DNA of 33,729 nt, from assembly GCA_003427395.1 (NCBI GenBank), contig BFEA01000088.1, positions 134,748 to 168,476 on the forward strand. Reading direction: 5' to 3'. Source of the DNA: Chara braunii. Its lineage: Eukaryota > Streptophyta > Charophyceae > Charales > Characeae. The notes beneath the pieces were generated by a model. It was not told where the DNA came from. It saw nothing but the letters and a program-made list of their open reading frames with translations, and did not search any database. Shown piece after piece: positions 18,430 through 29,185 of this stretch. Position 1 is the stretch's first letter. The number at the start of each line of letters is the position of its first letter. The translations under genes and the position numbers were made by a program.

Positions 18430-19003
18430 CTTCCATCATCCTACGATTACAGTGCCATGGCTGACTGTCATCCCGAGAGAACTACAGAGGGCAAATCCTC
18501 ACAATTTTGCTGAGGACCCCTCTCCAGTCCTTCGAGAATGGCTTTTCTCCTGCCTCTTTCTAAGGCCACTGCCTGTGGATGGGCTAGGCGCCCGGTGGTG
18601 GATGGAGACTGGACTGTTATGCTTTTCTATTGAGTCTATGGGTGGTGAATTGTCTTTGTGCGATCACAAATATTTTCTGTGATATGGTTGGTTCCCTATC
18701 TTTTGCGGGATATCTTGGCTCTGGATTGCATGCAATGTGAAGTGTGGGTTAACATTGGTGGATTTTGTTCTTCACACTCACGCTATGTTGTTTTGCCGGA
18801 ACAGTGTCCCATCTCATCTCATCATATCATCTCTTTCCAAGGCACTGTGTTAGGGCACTGGGCTGGCCACACCAGTGCATGGCCGCAGGCAACTGGAGAA
18901 CCTGTTTTGAGCCTCTCCTAAAATTTAGGAGGCCAAGCGCCGTAGATAAAATGAATCGGCGGTGGGAAGCCGCTGAAAGGGGCCTGCAGTCGATAGCTGG
19001 CAT
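18430..19003. other. no gene recognised
   Basis: Short frames on both strands without recognisable motifs. At 19,004-19,018 lies GTACTGGTGCC-TTAA, resembling a right terminus of the TTAA family, for which no left partner is visible. Confidence 0.45.
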
Positions 19004-19016
19004 GTACTGGTGCCTT

Positions 19017-19155
19017 AAAACTGGTTAAGGTTCCTGCAACCAGGGACCACTCGCAAGGGCTGCTCTTATCACCCCTGCAAGTGACCATCCCTCCTCATCG
19101 AGATTTCCTCCCCCCCACCAAAAAAAAAAAAAAAAAAACTGGTTAAGGTTCCTGC
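19017..19155 (+). mobile_element. short retroposed insertion with poly(A) and 21-bp target duplication
   Basis: AAAACTGGTTAAGGTTCCTG(C) occurs exactly at 19,017-19,037 and again at 19,135-19,155. Between the copies is a body of about 80 bp (AACCAGGGACCACTCG ... CCCCCCCACC) followed by a run of about 19 A. Exact long direct repeats around an A-tailed body are the mark of LINE-mediated retroposition. I do not recognise the parent RNA; no box A/B is evident, so it may be a truncated SINE or a fragment of another transcript. Confidence 0.88.
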
Positions 19156-19405
19156 TCTCTGAGCACAGACATGCTATCAGTCAGGCCTACTACCACGGGC
19201 CTCGCTGACCTACTCACCCCAGCCTGATTTTGCTGAGTGGTGGGTCCCTGCACTCGCTCACCCACCGTCCTGACAAGCAGCAACGTGAGAACCATTGAAA
19301 ACTGAGCGTAATGACTACTCAGCTGAATGCCCGTCTTCCCTGCTTGCAAAGGGTAATCTTTCATGGGAGGTTTCCAGCAGCCACCCATTGGGGTGATTTT
19401 TTTCT

Positions 19406-19466
19406 TGGTGCAGATGGCAGTTTCTACCGACTTTACTCTCTGGCCAGAAAGGCAATGGTTCAATCC
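19406..19466 (+). other. weak tRNA-like box A/box B pair
   Basis: TGGTGCAGATGG (10 of 12 to box A) and GGTTCAATCC (box B) lie at tRNA-like spacing, but I could not fold a convincing cloverleaf. It may be a SINE relic or chance. Confidence 0.25.
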
Positions 19467-19499
19467 ACTGAAGCGGTTCGTGCTGTCCTGTAACCTGAA

Positions 19500-20130
19500 C
19501 GCAATTCAGAATTGGGATCTGGTAGAGGGATCTCGCCTGTAGCAGGGGAGCTACCTAGCCAACACCGGGCAACGAACCCACGCAGGTGGGGTTCAGGACC
19601 CACTTAGGTTGGCTAGGCGGTTGAAGACATGACATACATCAGAATGCTGTCGTTGAATCCGAAACGAGCCACGAGATTGGTAGCATTGGACTTGGATGGA
19701 GTGATTCCAGAAACTTGGATCTCTAAAGGGGAAACGGCGCTGATGGATTCACAAACTGGGACTGCCACATTCAGTCTTTTTTTTTTTTTAAAGTCCCAAT
19801 GTGGTTATGCCATTAGCTACTGTTTGATGGTGAGAAGTACCTGCTAGAGCCATTGCTGAGTCCTACACTTCACAAAGGAGGCCAAGGGAGTATTGTTTCA
19901 GTCCCAGAGGCGTCAGCCTTATGTACGAAGTAGGCATGACTCTGAGGCAGAGCAGAGCCAAAGAACCTAGAGGCTTAGAACCCCAGCTTTACATGGCCCC
20001 TGCCTTGCAGAAAGTTTTTTGTTGCCATAAGCAAAACTCAGAGGCGCCGCGCGGCCAGGCCCGCTGTTGAAAAAAAAAATTGGCGGCCTCCGAAGTGGTG
20101 CAGGTTTCATGCTGACACCCGCGGGGTGAT
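19500..20130. other. no gene recognised
   Basis: Contains an imperfect palindrome around 19,550-19,620 (CCTAGCCAAC ... GTTGGCTAGG) and two homopolymer runs (T at 19,779, A at 20,071). No coding motif. Confidence 0.45.
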
Positions 20131-20152
20131 ATGTGGTGTACTTGTGCTTTAA

Positions 20153-20347
20153 ACCACCTCTACCTTTCACAGAAACTTCTGCGACGAATTTGTTACCACG
20201 ACATTCTTCCGGGGGTCGGCCTCCGGGATTTCTTTGGCAGGGAGCCAAAAAAAAGGTAAAAAATGAGCGCTGCACACCGGGTTGTTTTGAACTTGGCGCA
20301 CAGTACGAATCCACCGCGATAAAAAGAGGCTCGGAGGCAGTGTTGTT
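20153..20347. mobile_element. probable TTAA-flanked element, about 195 bp
   Basis: Left end TTAA-ACCACCTCTACC (20,149-20,164) and right end GGCAGTGTTGTT-TTAA (to 20,351) are inverted with 8 of 12 matches. A further family-like left end, TTAA-ACCACCAGTGTGCGGG, begins immediately after (20,355). The termini are degenerate, so the limits are tentative. Confidence 0.45.
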
Positions 20348-20460
20348 TTAAATTTTAAACCACCAGTGTGCGGGAACCTTCTGTAGACCGCTGGATGCAT
20401 TTTATAGTGTGCATGAATGAATTGAAACTTGAAAGCTGAAACCACCACTTCGTTGCCCAG

Positions 20461-20649
20461 CCGTTTTTCTAAGATACGCCCTGCCTGCATGCAGCTGCGT
20501 CAGGCGGGAGGTACCGGGTGCTGGAAATCCATCCAGGCAAAACAGGTTGCATGCTAGACCCATTTTGCCCGGATGGATTTCCAGATAAACGGCACCCCGA
20601 TACATCCTGCACGACACGGCTGCATGCACGGCGCGTCTTAGAAAAACGG
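20461..20649. repeat. 189-bp foldback hairpin
   Basis: Left arm begins CCGTTTTTCTAAGATACGCC and right arm ends GGCGCGTCTTAGAAAAACGG. Within the arms GGCAAAACAGG / CCCATTTTGCC, GGAAATCCATCC / GGATGGATTTCC and TGCATGCAGC / GCTGCATGCA pair. Arms are about 85 nt with a loop of about 15 nt around 20,550. As RNA this would form one long imperfect hairpin. A foldback MITE is the simplest reading. Confidence 0.85.
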
Positions 20650-20699
20650 CCAGGAAAGCCCATACATCCATGAAAGGGCAGCACGTTAACGGACACATC

Positions 20700-21750
20700 T
20701 TGCTTTATACAAAAAAAAAAAAAAAGTTAACCAGTCCCCAGCCTGCTCAACAGGCACACCTTGCTCCCATATCGTGGTTTAGAAAGAAGAACTAGTAGAC
20801 CAAGAAGCAGCCCATCCAAAGGGACAAGGAGAGACGCGAACAGCATAAAAGGTATGAACTTTTGAAGGCCCGCTGAGAATGAATGCATGGTGTACATTTT
20901 TCAACTGCTTGGCGGTTTTCCTCTTATTTGAGCCTTTTTTTTCGGAAACAGGACCTTATGGCCCCGGCTCCTTTTCCATTCTGGGGAGCATCAGTCCGGT
21001 TCCTTTTCCACCAGCAAGTCAAAAGAATAATACATCATGATTACAAACAAACGCTTCCTTCCGTACGGCCGAAGGACCCCTGATCAGCATTGATTACTCC
21101 ATTCGCATGGAGGATTGACCGTCAGCTTGCCTTGCTATACCTTTCCCTCTCAGGTCCGCTGTGCAGATCTGCCAAATAGGGTCCGTAAACCAAGAAAAGG
21201 TCTAGCCCTTTCCCTGCTCCCTACCCCTCACTATGCTCCCCTACGTGTATTCCCTTTTACCCTGGAGTTCCTCAGCATATATCTAACGCCCTCCCCCATG
21301 GTACGTCTGGTCCAGTCCGACCCTTACCCCATCCGCCTTGGGCGGTTATGCTCCACCTGAGACATCTATCTTAATCTGATTCAGTCTGTCAACTCCTTAG
21401 AACCTACAGTCCCTGACCTGAAACCCGATGCTTAAGACCCTAAAACCTTTACCTCATTCGAGGGGTTTTTAAAATTTTTAAATGAGAGGATTTCATCTGA
21501 CAAGGTTTTATTCGAGAGGTTTTTGGAACTGAATCGTGAAGATTCTCGTTAGTTTTAATGAGTTGTGCCCGCATTAATCGCCGCGCCTCAGCATTATGTA
21601 TTCAATTTGTAATGAAAGCCTTGGACACAAGGACTGTTGCGCAATCGACAACTACATCGGCCATGTATTGGGCGCGGGAAAAAATACAGCAGAACTGTTT
21701 CAGGCCCGTTCATCCGAGCGCATCTGGGCTAGTATACGGCCACAACTTCG
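20700..21750. other. no gene recognised
   Basis: An A-run at 20,710 and several short frames without motifs. At 21,753-21,768 GGTACTGGTGGT-TGAA resembles a TTAA-family right end, just before the chromovirus 5' LTR. Confidence 0.45.
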
Positions 21751-21779
21751 GAGGTACTGGTGGTTGAAAAAAAAAGACA

Positions 21780-23216
21780 CGTAATGACCCGCCATAACAC
21801 AGACTGAGAACACTGCTGATTTCTGAAGTTCTGCCGATGGAATGGATGCCTTGCTGAGATTCCCGCATTCTGCTGAGTTTTCTAAGTCCGTATGTGTGCG
21901 TGCTTGCTGACTTGCGTGCCTGTCTGAGTGCTTGTCGGCATGAGTGTGTGTGTGACCTGCAAGGGTACTTGCTTGTTTGGGAGGCCCGTAGGGCCGGTAC
22001 TTACCTGTGGCCGTGACATTGAGGGTTGCACCAGGGGAAAACACTCAAGTGGCGGAGCCAGAGGCCCGCGGCACTTAGAGCAGCGGAAAAACACTCGAGT
22101 AGCAGGTAGGCCGGTACCGCACCCAGTAGCAGTAGATGTGCCAGGTACCCGAGGCCGAGCAGAAGAAGACAAAGTTGGCATTTTTAGAGGCCNGCAGTAG
22201 ATGTGCCAGGTACCCGAGGCCGAGCAGAAGAAGACAAAGTTGGCATTTTTAGAGGCCCAGTAGCGGTAGGCTAGGTCTACGCCAATAGAAGTCCATCCAG
22301 TCTGAGTCTAGACCCTGTACGGGCAATATCAGAGTCTGCAATGATGTTTCCCTCCCAAATGGAGGAGGTACCAGTTGCTTGGGAGGCCGAGCGGCCTGGA
22401 AGTCACCGCCAAGGAGGCAAGCAGGCCGCTATATCAAGAGGCCGAGGGAAGAGCTCGGCCTCATTCTTCAGTCTGCGAGTTGGGCATCACCCTGCTGAGC
22501 GTTGGTTGAAAGAGCGCTGGCTGCTACAGCGCTGCTGGGAGGAAGAAGCCGGGAGATTCCACCTTGGCTATGGTGGAGCTCTACCGGTAGAAGGAGGAGG
22601 GACAAGTGGACTAAGGAGGAGAGTGGCGAGGTACCTACCTGGCTATGGTGGACACCATCTTCATCACCTTGTTAGGTGCTGCATCTAGAAGGCCCCAGTT
22701 GGGATAGTGCCGCATCAAGGAAGCTCGGGACAGAGTCAGGCATGGCGGTTGAGCCGGCAGCTGCATAGCTGCCTGATGTTGACCTTGGGACAGGAGGGCA
22801 GCGACATAGCTGCTTCGGGTTGTCCTTTTGACAGGAGGGTAGAGCCCTCAGTACTTCGCCATAGCCTTGGCCTACATGAAGAGGAAGAGGAAGGGTGGCC
22901 ATGGCTATGGTGGACCTCATGTTGTGCCTGCAGTAAAAGTGGGATTCAAACATTGATTCTGGTTCAGCCATTCAACATTATCATTGTTATTTCTTGTTTG
23001 AATAAGAGGGGAGGAGATATGGAGGAGGAGATTAGTTCGCGAAGAAGAAGAGCATTATCTTTGGTCTATGATGGAGTACATCATCTTCTTCTTCTTTCTT
23101 ACTTCTTCTTCTTCTTTCCCTCTCTCTCCTCTCAAGTTCATTCATTTCTTTTTGCAATTTGACGGCATTGTACTTCCTGATGAATGTATACTTCGAAATT
23201 GGCCAGGATCGTAACA
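21780..23216 (+). repeat. 5' LTR of the chromovirus
   Basis: Starts (C)GTAATGACCCGCCATAACAC and ends GGCCAGGATCGTAACA, immediately before the primer-binding site. The same start, with T in the first position, opens the 3' LTR at 31,451. Length 1,437 bp, inflated by about 65 bp by the duplication around the N at 22,193. The first TG is CG here. A C/T-rich tract near the 3' end (23,085-23,135) is shared with the other LTR. Confidence 0.9.
22129..22257. other. assembly artefact: single N between two identical 64-bp blocks
   Basis: Bases 22,129-22,192 and 22,194-22,257 are identical and separated by one N. The 3' LTR has this stretch once. This is what two contig ends that overlap but were not merged look like. 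Confidence 0.88.
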
Positions 23217-23217
23217 T

Positions 23218-23229
23218 TGATATCAGAGC
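23218..23229 (+). other. primer-binding site for initiator Met-tRNA
   Basis: TGATATCAGAGC directly follows the 5' LTR and differs by one base from TGGTATCAGAGC, the complement of the initiator Met-tRNA 3' end used by many plant LTR retrotransposons. Confidence 0.87.
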
Positions 23230-23265
23230 AGATTCTGCTTGCTGGCGAGAGTTGACTTTGCCCCC

Positions 23266-23310
23266 ATAACCCTAACCTAAGTGGTAAGGGATAACCACTT
23301 AGGGTTAGGG
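23266..23310. repeat. telomere-like hairpin
   Basis: AACCCTAACCTAAGTGGT and AACCACTTAGGGTTAGGG form an inverted repeat around a short spacer. The arms contain telomere-like CCCTAA/TTAGGG units, but only two per arm. Confidence 0.75.
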
Positions 23311-23417
23311 CTGGAAGTTAGGGAAGCTGCTCCCACCTGGCACGGCCGTGTAGGGTCGACATTAGACCCGACCAGGTTGCTTGAGTGCATGTTTGTCGTG
23401 GCGAGACACAAGGTGGG

Positions 23418-24083
23418 TGTTACATGCCCAGTTGGGCGATGTACATATACGACCCGAGGATCTGCAATGTGACGAAAAGGACTGAATGGACAATGCAGTG
23501 CAAGTAGAATCTCAACAAGCAGTGTACATTCTGATACATACAAACATGGTGCTTTATAGCGCAGGGAAGACTTAGATACAAGTCCTGACTTGACCAAAAC
23601 TGACCTCTATCACGTAGTGCAAGATGGCGTAGCAGAAGGCTAGAATACGAATGACTAGCCCAATCAATGTTGCAACGCAGACCCAACATACATCATTCTC
23701 ATCACAAAGTGTGAAGGGAGCCTGGCGCTATACACAGGAAGAAGGCGCCAGGTCCAGATCATGCACAGACGAAGAGGAGGGAAACAGACGAAGAAGAGGA
23801 GGGGGGAGATGGGAAAGTCGTCAACACCAAGTCTTCGTTACAAGTCCCAAATAATCCCTCGTCAAAATGTCTGAAGTCCAATGTCGAGTCTGGATCCAAA
23901 TGTCACCAAGATCTCTCTCTCTCTCATAGTCAACTGATGCAATGAAGTCAGGTAGTAAGAGGGTGAGATGGAGATGGTGGACTGAGAAGAGGAAGAAGAA
24001 GAACTCTCTCTCTCTCATATGCAGGTACCTCGAAGATGAAGCTGGAGCAATGGCGCTGCAGGTAAGTCTCCCTGGCCTCCGCC

Positions 24084-24160
<77 letters not shown>

Positions 24161-24793
24161 GTACTGCTCTAGCTCCTATGGCGCCCAGAGCTGAAGACTA
24201 TTGCTAACGCTACTAGCGCCCAGCGCTGAAGATTACTGCTAGCGCTACAACTACTACTGCAGCGCTCCTCCAGAGTGCTGCTGCCGAATCCTGAAGACTA
24301 CCTCCTGCCTTCTGAACTGCACCTGAAGTGCCTGGGAAGTACCTAGGAACTACCTGCTGGCCTGCAGGGCGGGCCAGTCCTATATAGTGTTGGCCCGTCC
24401 AGGAGGCTGCTCTTGCCAATGCTGAAACGTGCCAGACCCTGGCGTTGAAGCTCAACCAGGGGTTTTCTTGAAAACCGGCCCGAAGTGGCATGTGCTAAAA
24501 CCCTGGTTTGTTGCCTGAGTTTCAGGGCGGGTCGAGCTGATGAGGGCCTGAAAATGGCCCTCAGTTTCAGGCTGAAAACACTCAGGACCGGAAATGCCCT
24601 GATTTCGCCTGAGACGACATAGGGGTGCCCTGATTTAGCCTGAGACGACATAGGGGCTATAGGCCCTGTTTTTCAGGCTTTTAGGCTGAAACGACACGGG
24701 GCCTGTAGGCCCTTGTTTTCAGGCTTTTGGCCTGAAAACGTCACGGGCCTGAAAGGGGGCCCGTGCAGCCTGTTGCAGGCGCAGCATGTAACA
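23418..24793 (+). mobile_element. nested solo LTR, same family as 10,212-11,464
   Basis: Starts TGTTACATGCCCAG and ends GCGCAGCATGTAACA, so the termini TGTTACATGC/GCATGTAACA are a perfect 10-bp inversion. Flanks are GTGGG (23,413-23,417) and ATGGG (24,794-24,798), one mismatch; a second AGCATGTAGCA-GTGGG 69 bp further on gives an exact match, because the right end lies in a tandem duplication. A TATA-like CCTATATAGTG is at about 24,370. It lies between PBS and gag of the chromovirus and so inserted into it. Confidence 0.82.
24087..24159. repeat. (CT)n microsatellite inside the nested solo LTR
   Basis: About 36 CT units. Confidence 0.96.
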
Positions 24794-24794
24794 A

Positions 24795-24912
24795 TGGGAC
24801 ACCGTGATGCAATTGGAGAGAGGCGACAGTGAAGGGCACCTACAATTGGAAAGCATGTAGCAGTGGGACTCCGTGATGCAATTGGAGAGAGGCGACAGTG
24901 AAGGGCACCTAC
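24795..24912. repeat. 69-bp tandem duplication at the solo LTR right end
   Basis: TGGGAC(A/T)CCGTGATGCAAT followed by TGGAGAGAGGCGACAGTGAA and GGGCACCTAC occurs at 24,795 and again at 24,864. Only the first copy of the unit is complete. Confidence 0.9.
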
Positions 24913-26089
24913 GAGGAGTGACTTTAGGGCTCCCCTTAACTTAGGCGAGCTTGAGGGTGGCAGCCATATTTGCACCTACGGACTGCAAGTTACTACTTTG
25001 ATCTTCAACATCGACAGGGATCCGGCGTTGAACTTTGGGGTAGATGTTGACCCTCCTAGTTGATAGGACACTAGTGTGGTGGATGTTAATTGGGTCAGGA
25101 GGACTATGTGAGAGGGGGGAGAGTTTCTTTCACCTCAAGAGTCTGACCACTCAGGTAAGTGTCGTGCCATCAGGGTGCCCATATGTGTGTGCATGGAATT
25201 GACTGTCTGCTGGGGTATTATGGGTTCTTCTTCCATCCTCCACAGTCTTGATCTTGTGTGAGGTGTGTGAACTACTTACTCACTTGACGAGTGAATGAAT
25301 GGAGTATCTTGCGTGCCATGCTATATCTTTCTATAGTGCTTTGTTTATTTCATTTTGAACGGCTGTAGTCTGTAGGTTCTTTCTGGGGCTAAATCTCGTT
25401 TTTCAATTCGGTAGGGGCAGAGATGAGGTCTTTGTGGAACTCTTGTTGGTTGGGACCCGGTTCTGACTCCACTGGGACCATTTGGGACTCAATGGGACCA
25501 GGCCCAAACAAAAAGGGACCCTCAGGCCCAAATCTGTTGAAGATAGTTACCTTGCTCTATCTGATTGGGACTCAGAGTTCATGCTTTCGGATCACGGTAC
25601 TCGTTGCTGAGGGGATCTCAGCTGAGACGTTTTAATGGACTTTACCACACGATCCACCGCCTGACTTGCACCTTGCACACCACTCAATTCTCTCTTGCAT
25701 TACGTAGTACACTTTGAATTTGATTTGTTGTCTCTTCACGGAGCTGAGCCCGACTAGGCTTTTCAGGACATCATACGTAGTCGGACCAGACTGTGTGGCG
25801 GAATCTGATCTTTTTTATCTTTATTTTTTTTGTTTTGACTGCTCTCCAGTCCAAATGAATTGTCGCTCGGCTAGGAGTTCTACCTTCTCTTCTGATTGCT
25901 TTCGAGTTGTTTCTTTCATTGGGTTCGTTAAATGTCTGCGTCTACACGATCGCAAACGAGAGAGAAAGAGAGAAGCTTCTGACTTTTGCTCTTGAGGGGT
26001 TGAGGAGAGGGAAGAGGAGTGTTCGTCCCAAAAGTGTGAGGAAGTACGGACCTTTCTTGAGAGACTTATTGACACCCTCGTCCTCCATC
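24913..26089 (+). other. chromovirus leader, no gene recognised
   Basis: Untranslated leader between the nested LTR and gag. No coding motif; several short frames only. Confidence 0.6.
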
Positions 26090-27888
26090 ATGGCATCTGC
26101 AGCAGAATGGAAGTTGCAAATGGACGCTGCCCCTAACGTAGAAAAAGCGCAGTACCAGATCTTTTATGAAAAAGCATTGAAGAGGAAAGAGGAAGAGAAG
26201 GAGAAGAAGAGGGGAGACAAAGTAAAGGCTCATGAAGCCATCTTCAGTATCGCACCCGCCTTAACTGATGCTGAGGTGGAAGAGAAGATTGTCCCACTCC
26301 TCAGGGCCTTAGTAGAAGTTCGGGTTGTTGAAGACCACACTGGCCAACTCGCAAAGGTGTTTGACGGACTCAAGGAGTTGTGCGAGGATATGGCCCTGAT
26401 GGCGCAGCAACACTATGACCAGCTGCAAGATTTTGCTAACATAAACCAACCCAAGGTCTCCTTCCGCCTGCTTACCCTGCTTCTAGTGCTGCGTGTTAAT
26501 CCGTTTTTTCCCCTCTAACTATATCTTCTTCTTCTTCTTCTTCTTTGAGTGTGGTCAACAGCCTATCCGGATCTGCAGCAGGTCCAGACCCCGTTCTTGT
26601 TGCTGCTGCTGTTGCAGTGGCAAGTAGTAGTGCAGGGCATTCTGGAACTGTTGCAGCCCCGAATTCGGACCCAACAATCGCTGGTCCTAGCTGCAACTTT
26701 CCATACGTGGACAAGACGGCGGCAAAAATTCCGTCTAAGTATGACGAAAAGGACGACATTGAATCTTGGATCAATTCTATCCGATCCTACTTCGATGTGT
26801 TGGGGACACCCCCGGTTACTCAGTCGTCGGTCCTAGGGACCATTGTGGAACCCGCCATAAGGGGCTTCTTAGAATTCCAAGTTGTACAATGAGGCTATAA
26901 AAGAATGAACCTGAACAAATGGTTGAAGGATATGCCAGTAGCCACACTCGAAGATCTCTTGATCAACCAATATGTTGATACGCATATTGCAGCCAAAGCT
27001 AGACTCAAGCTCGACAAGCTCAAGCACAACAAGTGGACCGGCTCCATGCATAATCTGCAGCAGTGCGTTAGTGAACTCTTTGTTACTCCTGATTTGGAGA
27101 TAACTGCGCAGTCTTGCTTGGATGTGATTAAAGGCACGGTGCCCTCTACTGCAACACATCGCCTGGAGCTCAGACTCTTAACATATATAGATTGGCTTTC
27201 TCTCTTACGGGATTTAGTCAAGCTGGAGGCACAAGACCTCCCGGGTGGATTCGGTGGCAAAAAAAAAAAAGCCACAAACGGTTTCCGAGCAGCAACCGTT
27301 TTGCAGCGCACGATCAACTTGAGGTTGACGAGGAGACCCTCCCAGAGGACCCTTCTCTTGGTGACGATCAAGAGCAAGACAGCAAGGCATCTTGCTCTTC
27401 GTCAACCCATGAGTTCGACTATCCAGACGACGATGAATCCATGTATGCCTTTAAGAAGCCAGCCTTCAAAAGCAAAGGACCGAGGAACGCAATGAAGAAC
27501 ACTAACACCATTCTCCTTCCCAAGGGAGCGAAGTTTTCACCCAAACCGGAGGATCCTGCCACAAAACCATGGGTAGACCTCCGGATCAGTGAAAGTGAGT
27601 GGAAACACAGGGTGAAGAAAAGGGTTTGCTTGCATTGTACCAAACCGAGACAATCAGTCCAACATTGCTTCAGATTGCAACAAGGAAACCAACAAAGGGG
27701 GTAGAGACATCATCAACACACTCTATGGACAGAGAGGCTGAACATGTAAGTGCAAATACTTTACCGGATTCTAGTCCTACTCAACAAACCTCTTTTGAGA
27801 TCCCATCTGATGCTGATTCCAAGGCTGAGAAATTGCACATCCTCTATAAGGAGCCTTGGGTGGAGTCGGAAGAAATTGACTTTCATTC
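26090..27888 (+). pseudogene. gag: gag (broken), with degenerate zinc knuckle
   Basis: Start chosen at ATG 26,090 (MASAAEWKLQMDAAP), where a charged, Glu/Lys-rich matrix-like segment begins. After a frame change near 26,460-26,540 the capsid-like part reads IPSKYDEKDDIESWINSIRS, YFDVLGTP and, after TGA 26,890-26,892, MNLNKWLKDMPVATLEDLL. A run of 12 A at about 27,259-27,270 marks another frame change, after which DDQEQDSK... continues. The end has CLHCTKPRQSVQHC, a CCHC knuckle in which the His is Gln and the preceding Gly is Arg, so RNA binding by this finger should be lost. The frame then changes again before protease. Confidence 0.8.
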
Positions 27889-28600
27889 TTGCGTTGGGCT
27901 CACATGAAGCAAGAACGCGCACAAGGGAAAACGAAGTTGATCTTCTTCAAACTCCGCACTAACGGTCGTTACATCCATGCGTTGGCTGATTGCGGCGCAA
28001 CCACCAACTACTTCTCACCGCACGACATTCGTAAGGCATGCTTGGGAATGAAGCACGTGACTTTACAGAATCCTTGTTGGTCCTAAGTGGGCAACCAAGA
28101 GGTTGTCACATTTATGCATGCAGTCAAAGGTGCGCGCACTACCTTTGACGCAGACCGCACAATCACGCATGAATTGAACTTCCATGTCCTTGATAAGTGC
28201 CCCTTCGATGCGGTTATTGGCTTGGGCTGGTTGCAGGCCCAATGTGAAAGAATCACGTGGAAGGACTCACAATTCATGGTCAAAGATGCCATGGGAATCG
28301 AGCGTCTAGTCCTCTTGGATGAGTCGCACGAGTCCCAAGTGACTTTTCTCAATGCAATGAATTTCTACAAAAAACGGCGCAGGCATAAAGTTGATGAGCA
28401 AATGTATATAGCCTTTGTTAGGCCCGCTCATGTGCCTTTTATTTTTGTTGTACATAATGATTCTACTTCGCATGCCGTTTCTACTTCTAATACAACTACT
28501 TCTACCTCTACTAAATCTACTTCTAGTCCAAACGACTTTGCTTCAAATCCTCTTGTTTTGGCTACACCCATACAATCCGGTATGCTTGCACAAGAATCTG
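27889..28600 (+). pseudogene. retroviral-type aspartic protease (mutated)
   Basis: YIHALADCGATTNYFSPHDI (about 27,973-28,032) matches the retropepsin signature AL.DSGAT..F.S, with Cys instead of Ser after the catalytic Asp. TAA 28,084-28,086 interrupts the frame, which continues HELNFHVLDKCPFDAVIGLG followed by WL, the second half (h.hDhIhGh.WL). A serine/threonine-rich linker follows to about 28,600. Confidence 0.85.
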
Positions 28601-29180
28601 ATGATCCACCTCCGGAGATCCCATTAGAGATCCGCACCCTTCTCGACCGATTGTCTGAAGTTCATGCCGAACCGCATGGAGTTCCTGTGCGTCTGGTCCG
28701 ACACGAGATCGAGTTGATAAAAGGCATCACTCCTCCAAAGGGTTGTGTCTATCGAATGGGCTCACGCCAATTGGAAAAGTTGCGAAGGCAGATCTATGAC
28801 ATGCTTGAGAAAGGTTGGATCAACCAAGCGAATCCGAATTTGGTGCATCAGTTTCGTTTGTCCCTAAGAAAGGAGACAAGCTACGAATGTGTATCGATTA
28901 CCGTGGACTGAATAGAATAACAAGAAAGAATGCATACCCTTTGCCACGCATTGATGATCTGCTTGATGCTGCAGGTGGATGCCAGGTCTTTGGCAAGGCC
29001 GATCTCAAGTCCGGTTACCACCAGATTGAAGTCGGCCCCGCAGACTAGCATAAAACTGCATTCAAAACTCGCGATGGGTTGTACGGGCCTGAAAAATGGG
29101 TGCTCGGTTAACCTGCTCTCACGAATTTGGCATCATGCCCTTCGGCCTCACGGATGCGCTGGCCACCTTCCAAAGTCTCA
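28600..29180 (+). pseudogene. Ty3/gypsy reverse transcriptase lacking motif C
   Basis: RLVRHEIELIKGITPPKG and LEKLRRQIYDMLEKGWI precede a frame change near 28,830, then VPKKGDKLRMCIDYRGLNRI, NAYPLPRIDDLL and FGKADLKSGYHQIEV (motif A Asp present). TAG 29,046-29,048 follows, then a scrambled stretch, then EFGIMPFGLTDALATFQSLM (motif B, 29,123-29,182). The next recognisable residues, HRLSAACLEPEATKVEVIRK, belong well after motif C in this family, so the YLDD segment and about 50 residues are missing near 29,182-29,190. The enzyme cannot be functional. Confidence 0.9.
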
Positions 29181-29185
29181 TGGAC

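Noticed and set aside
20441-21768. A 1.3-kb element flanked by TGAA with ends ACCACCACTTCG and GGTACTGGTGGT
   Set aside because: The left end matches the family weakly and the region contains an independent hairpin; a chance pairing is as likely.
24535-24580. CTGATGA followed by a GGGCC/GGCCC stem, resembling a hammerhead core
   Set aside because: The stem is followed by TCAG and not GAAA, and the longer pairing TGAGGGCC/GGCCCTCA makes it a plain hairpin.
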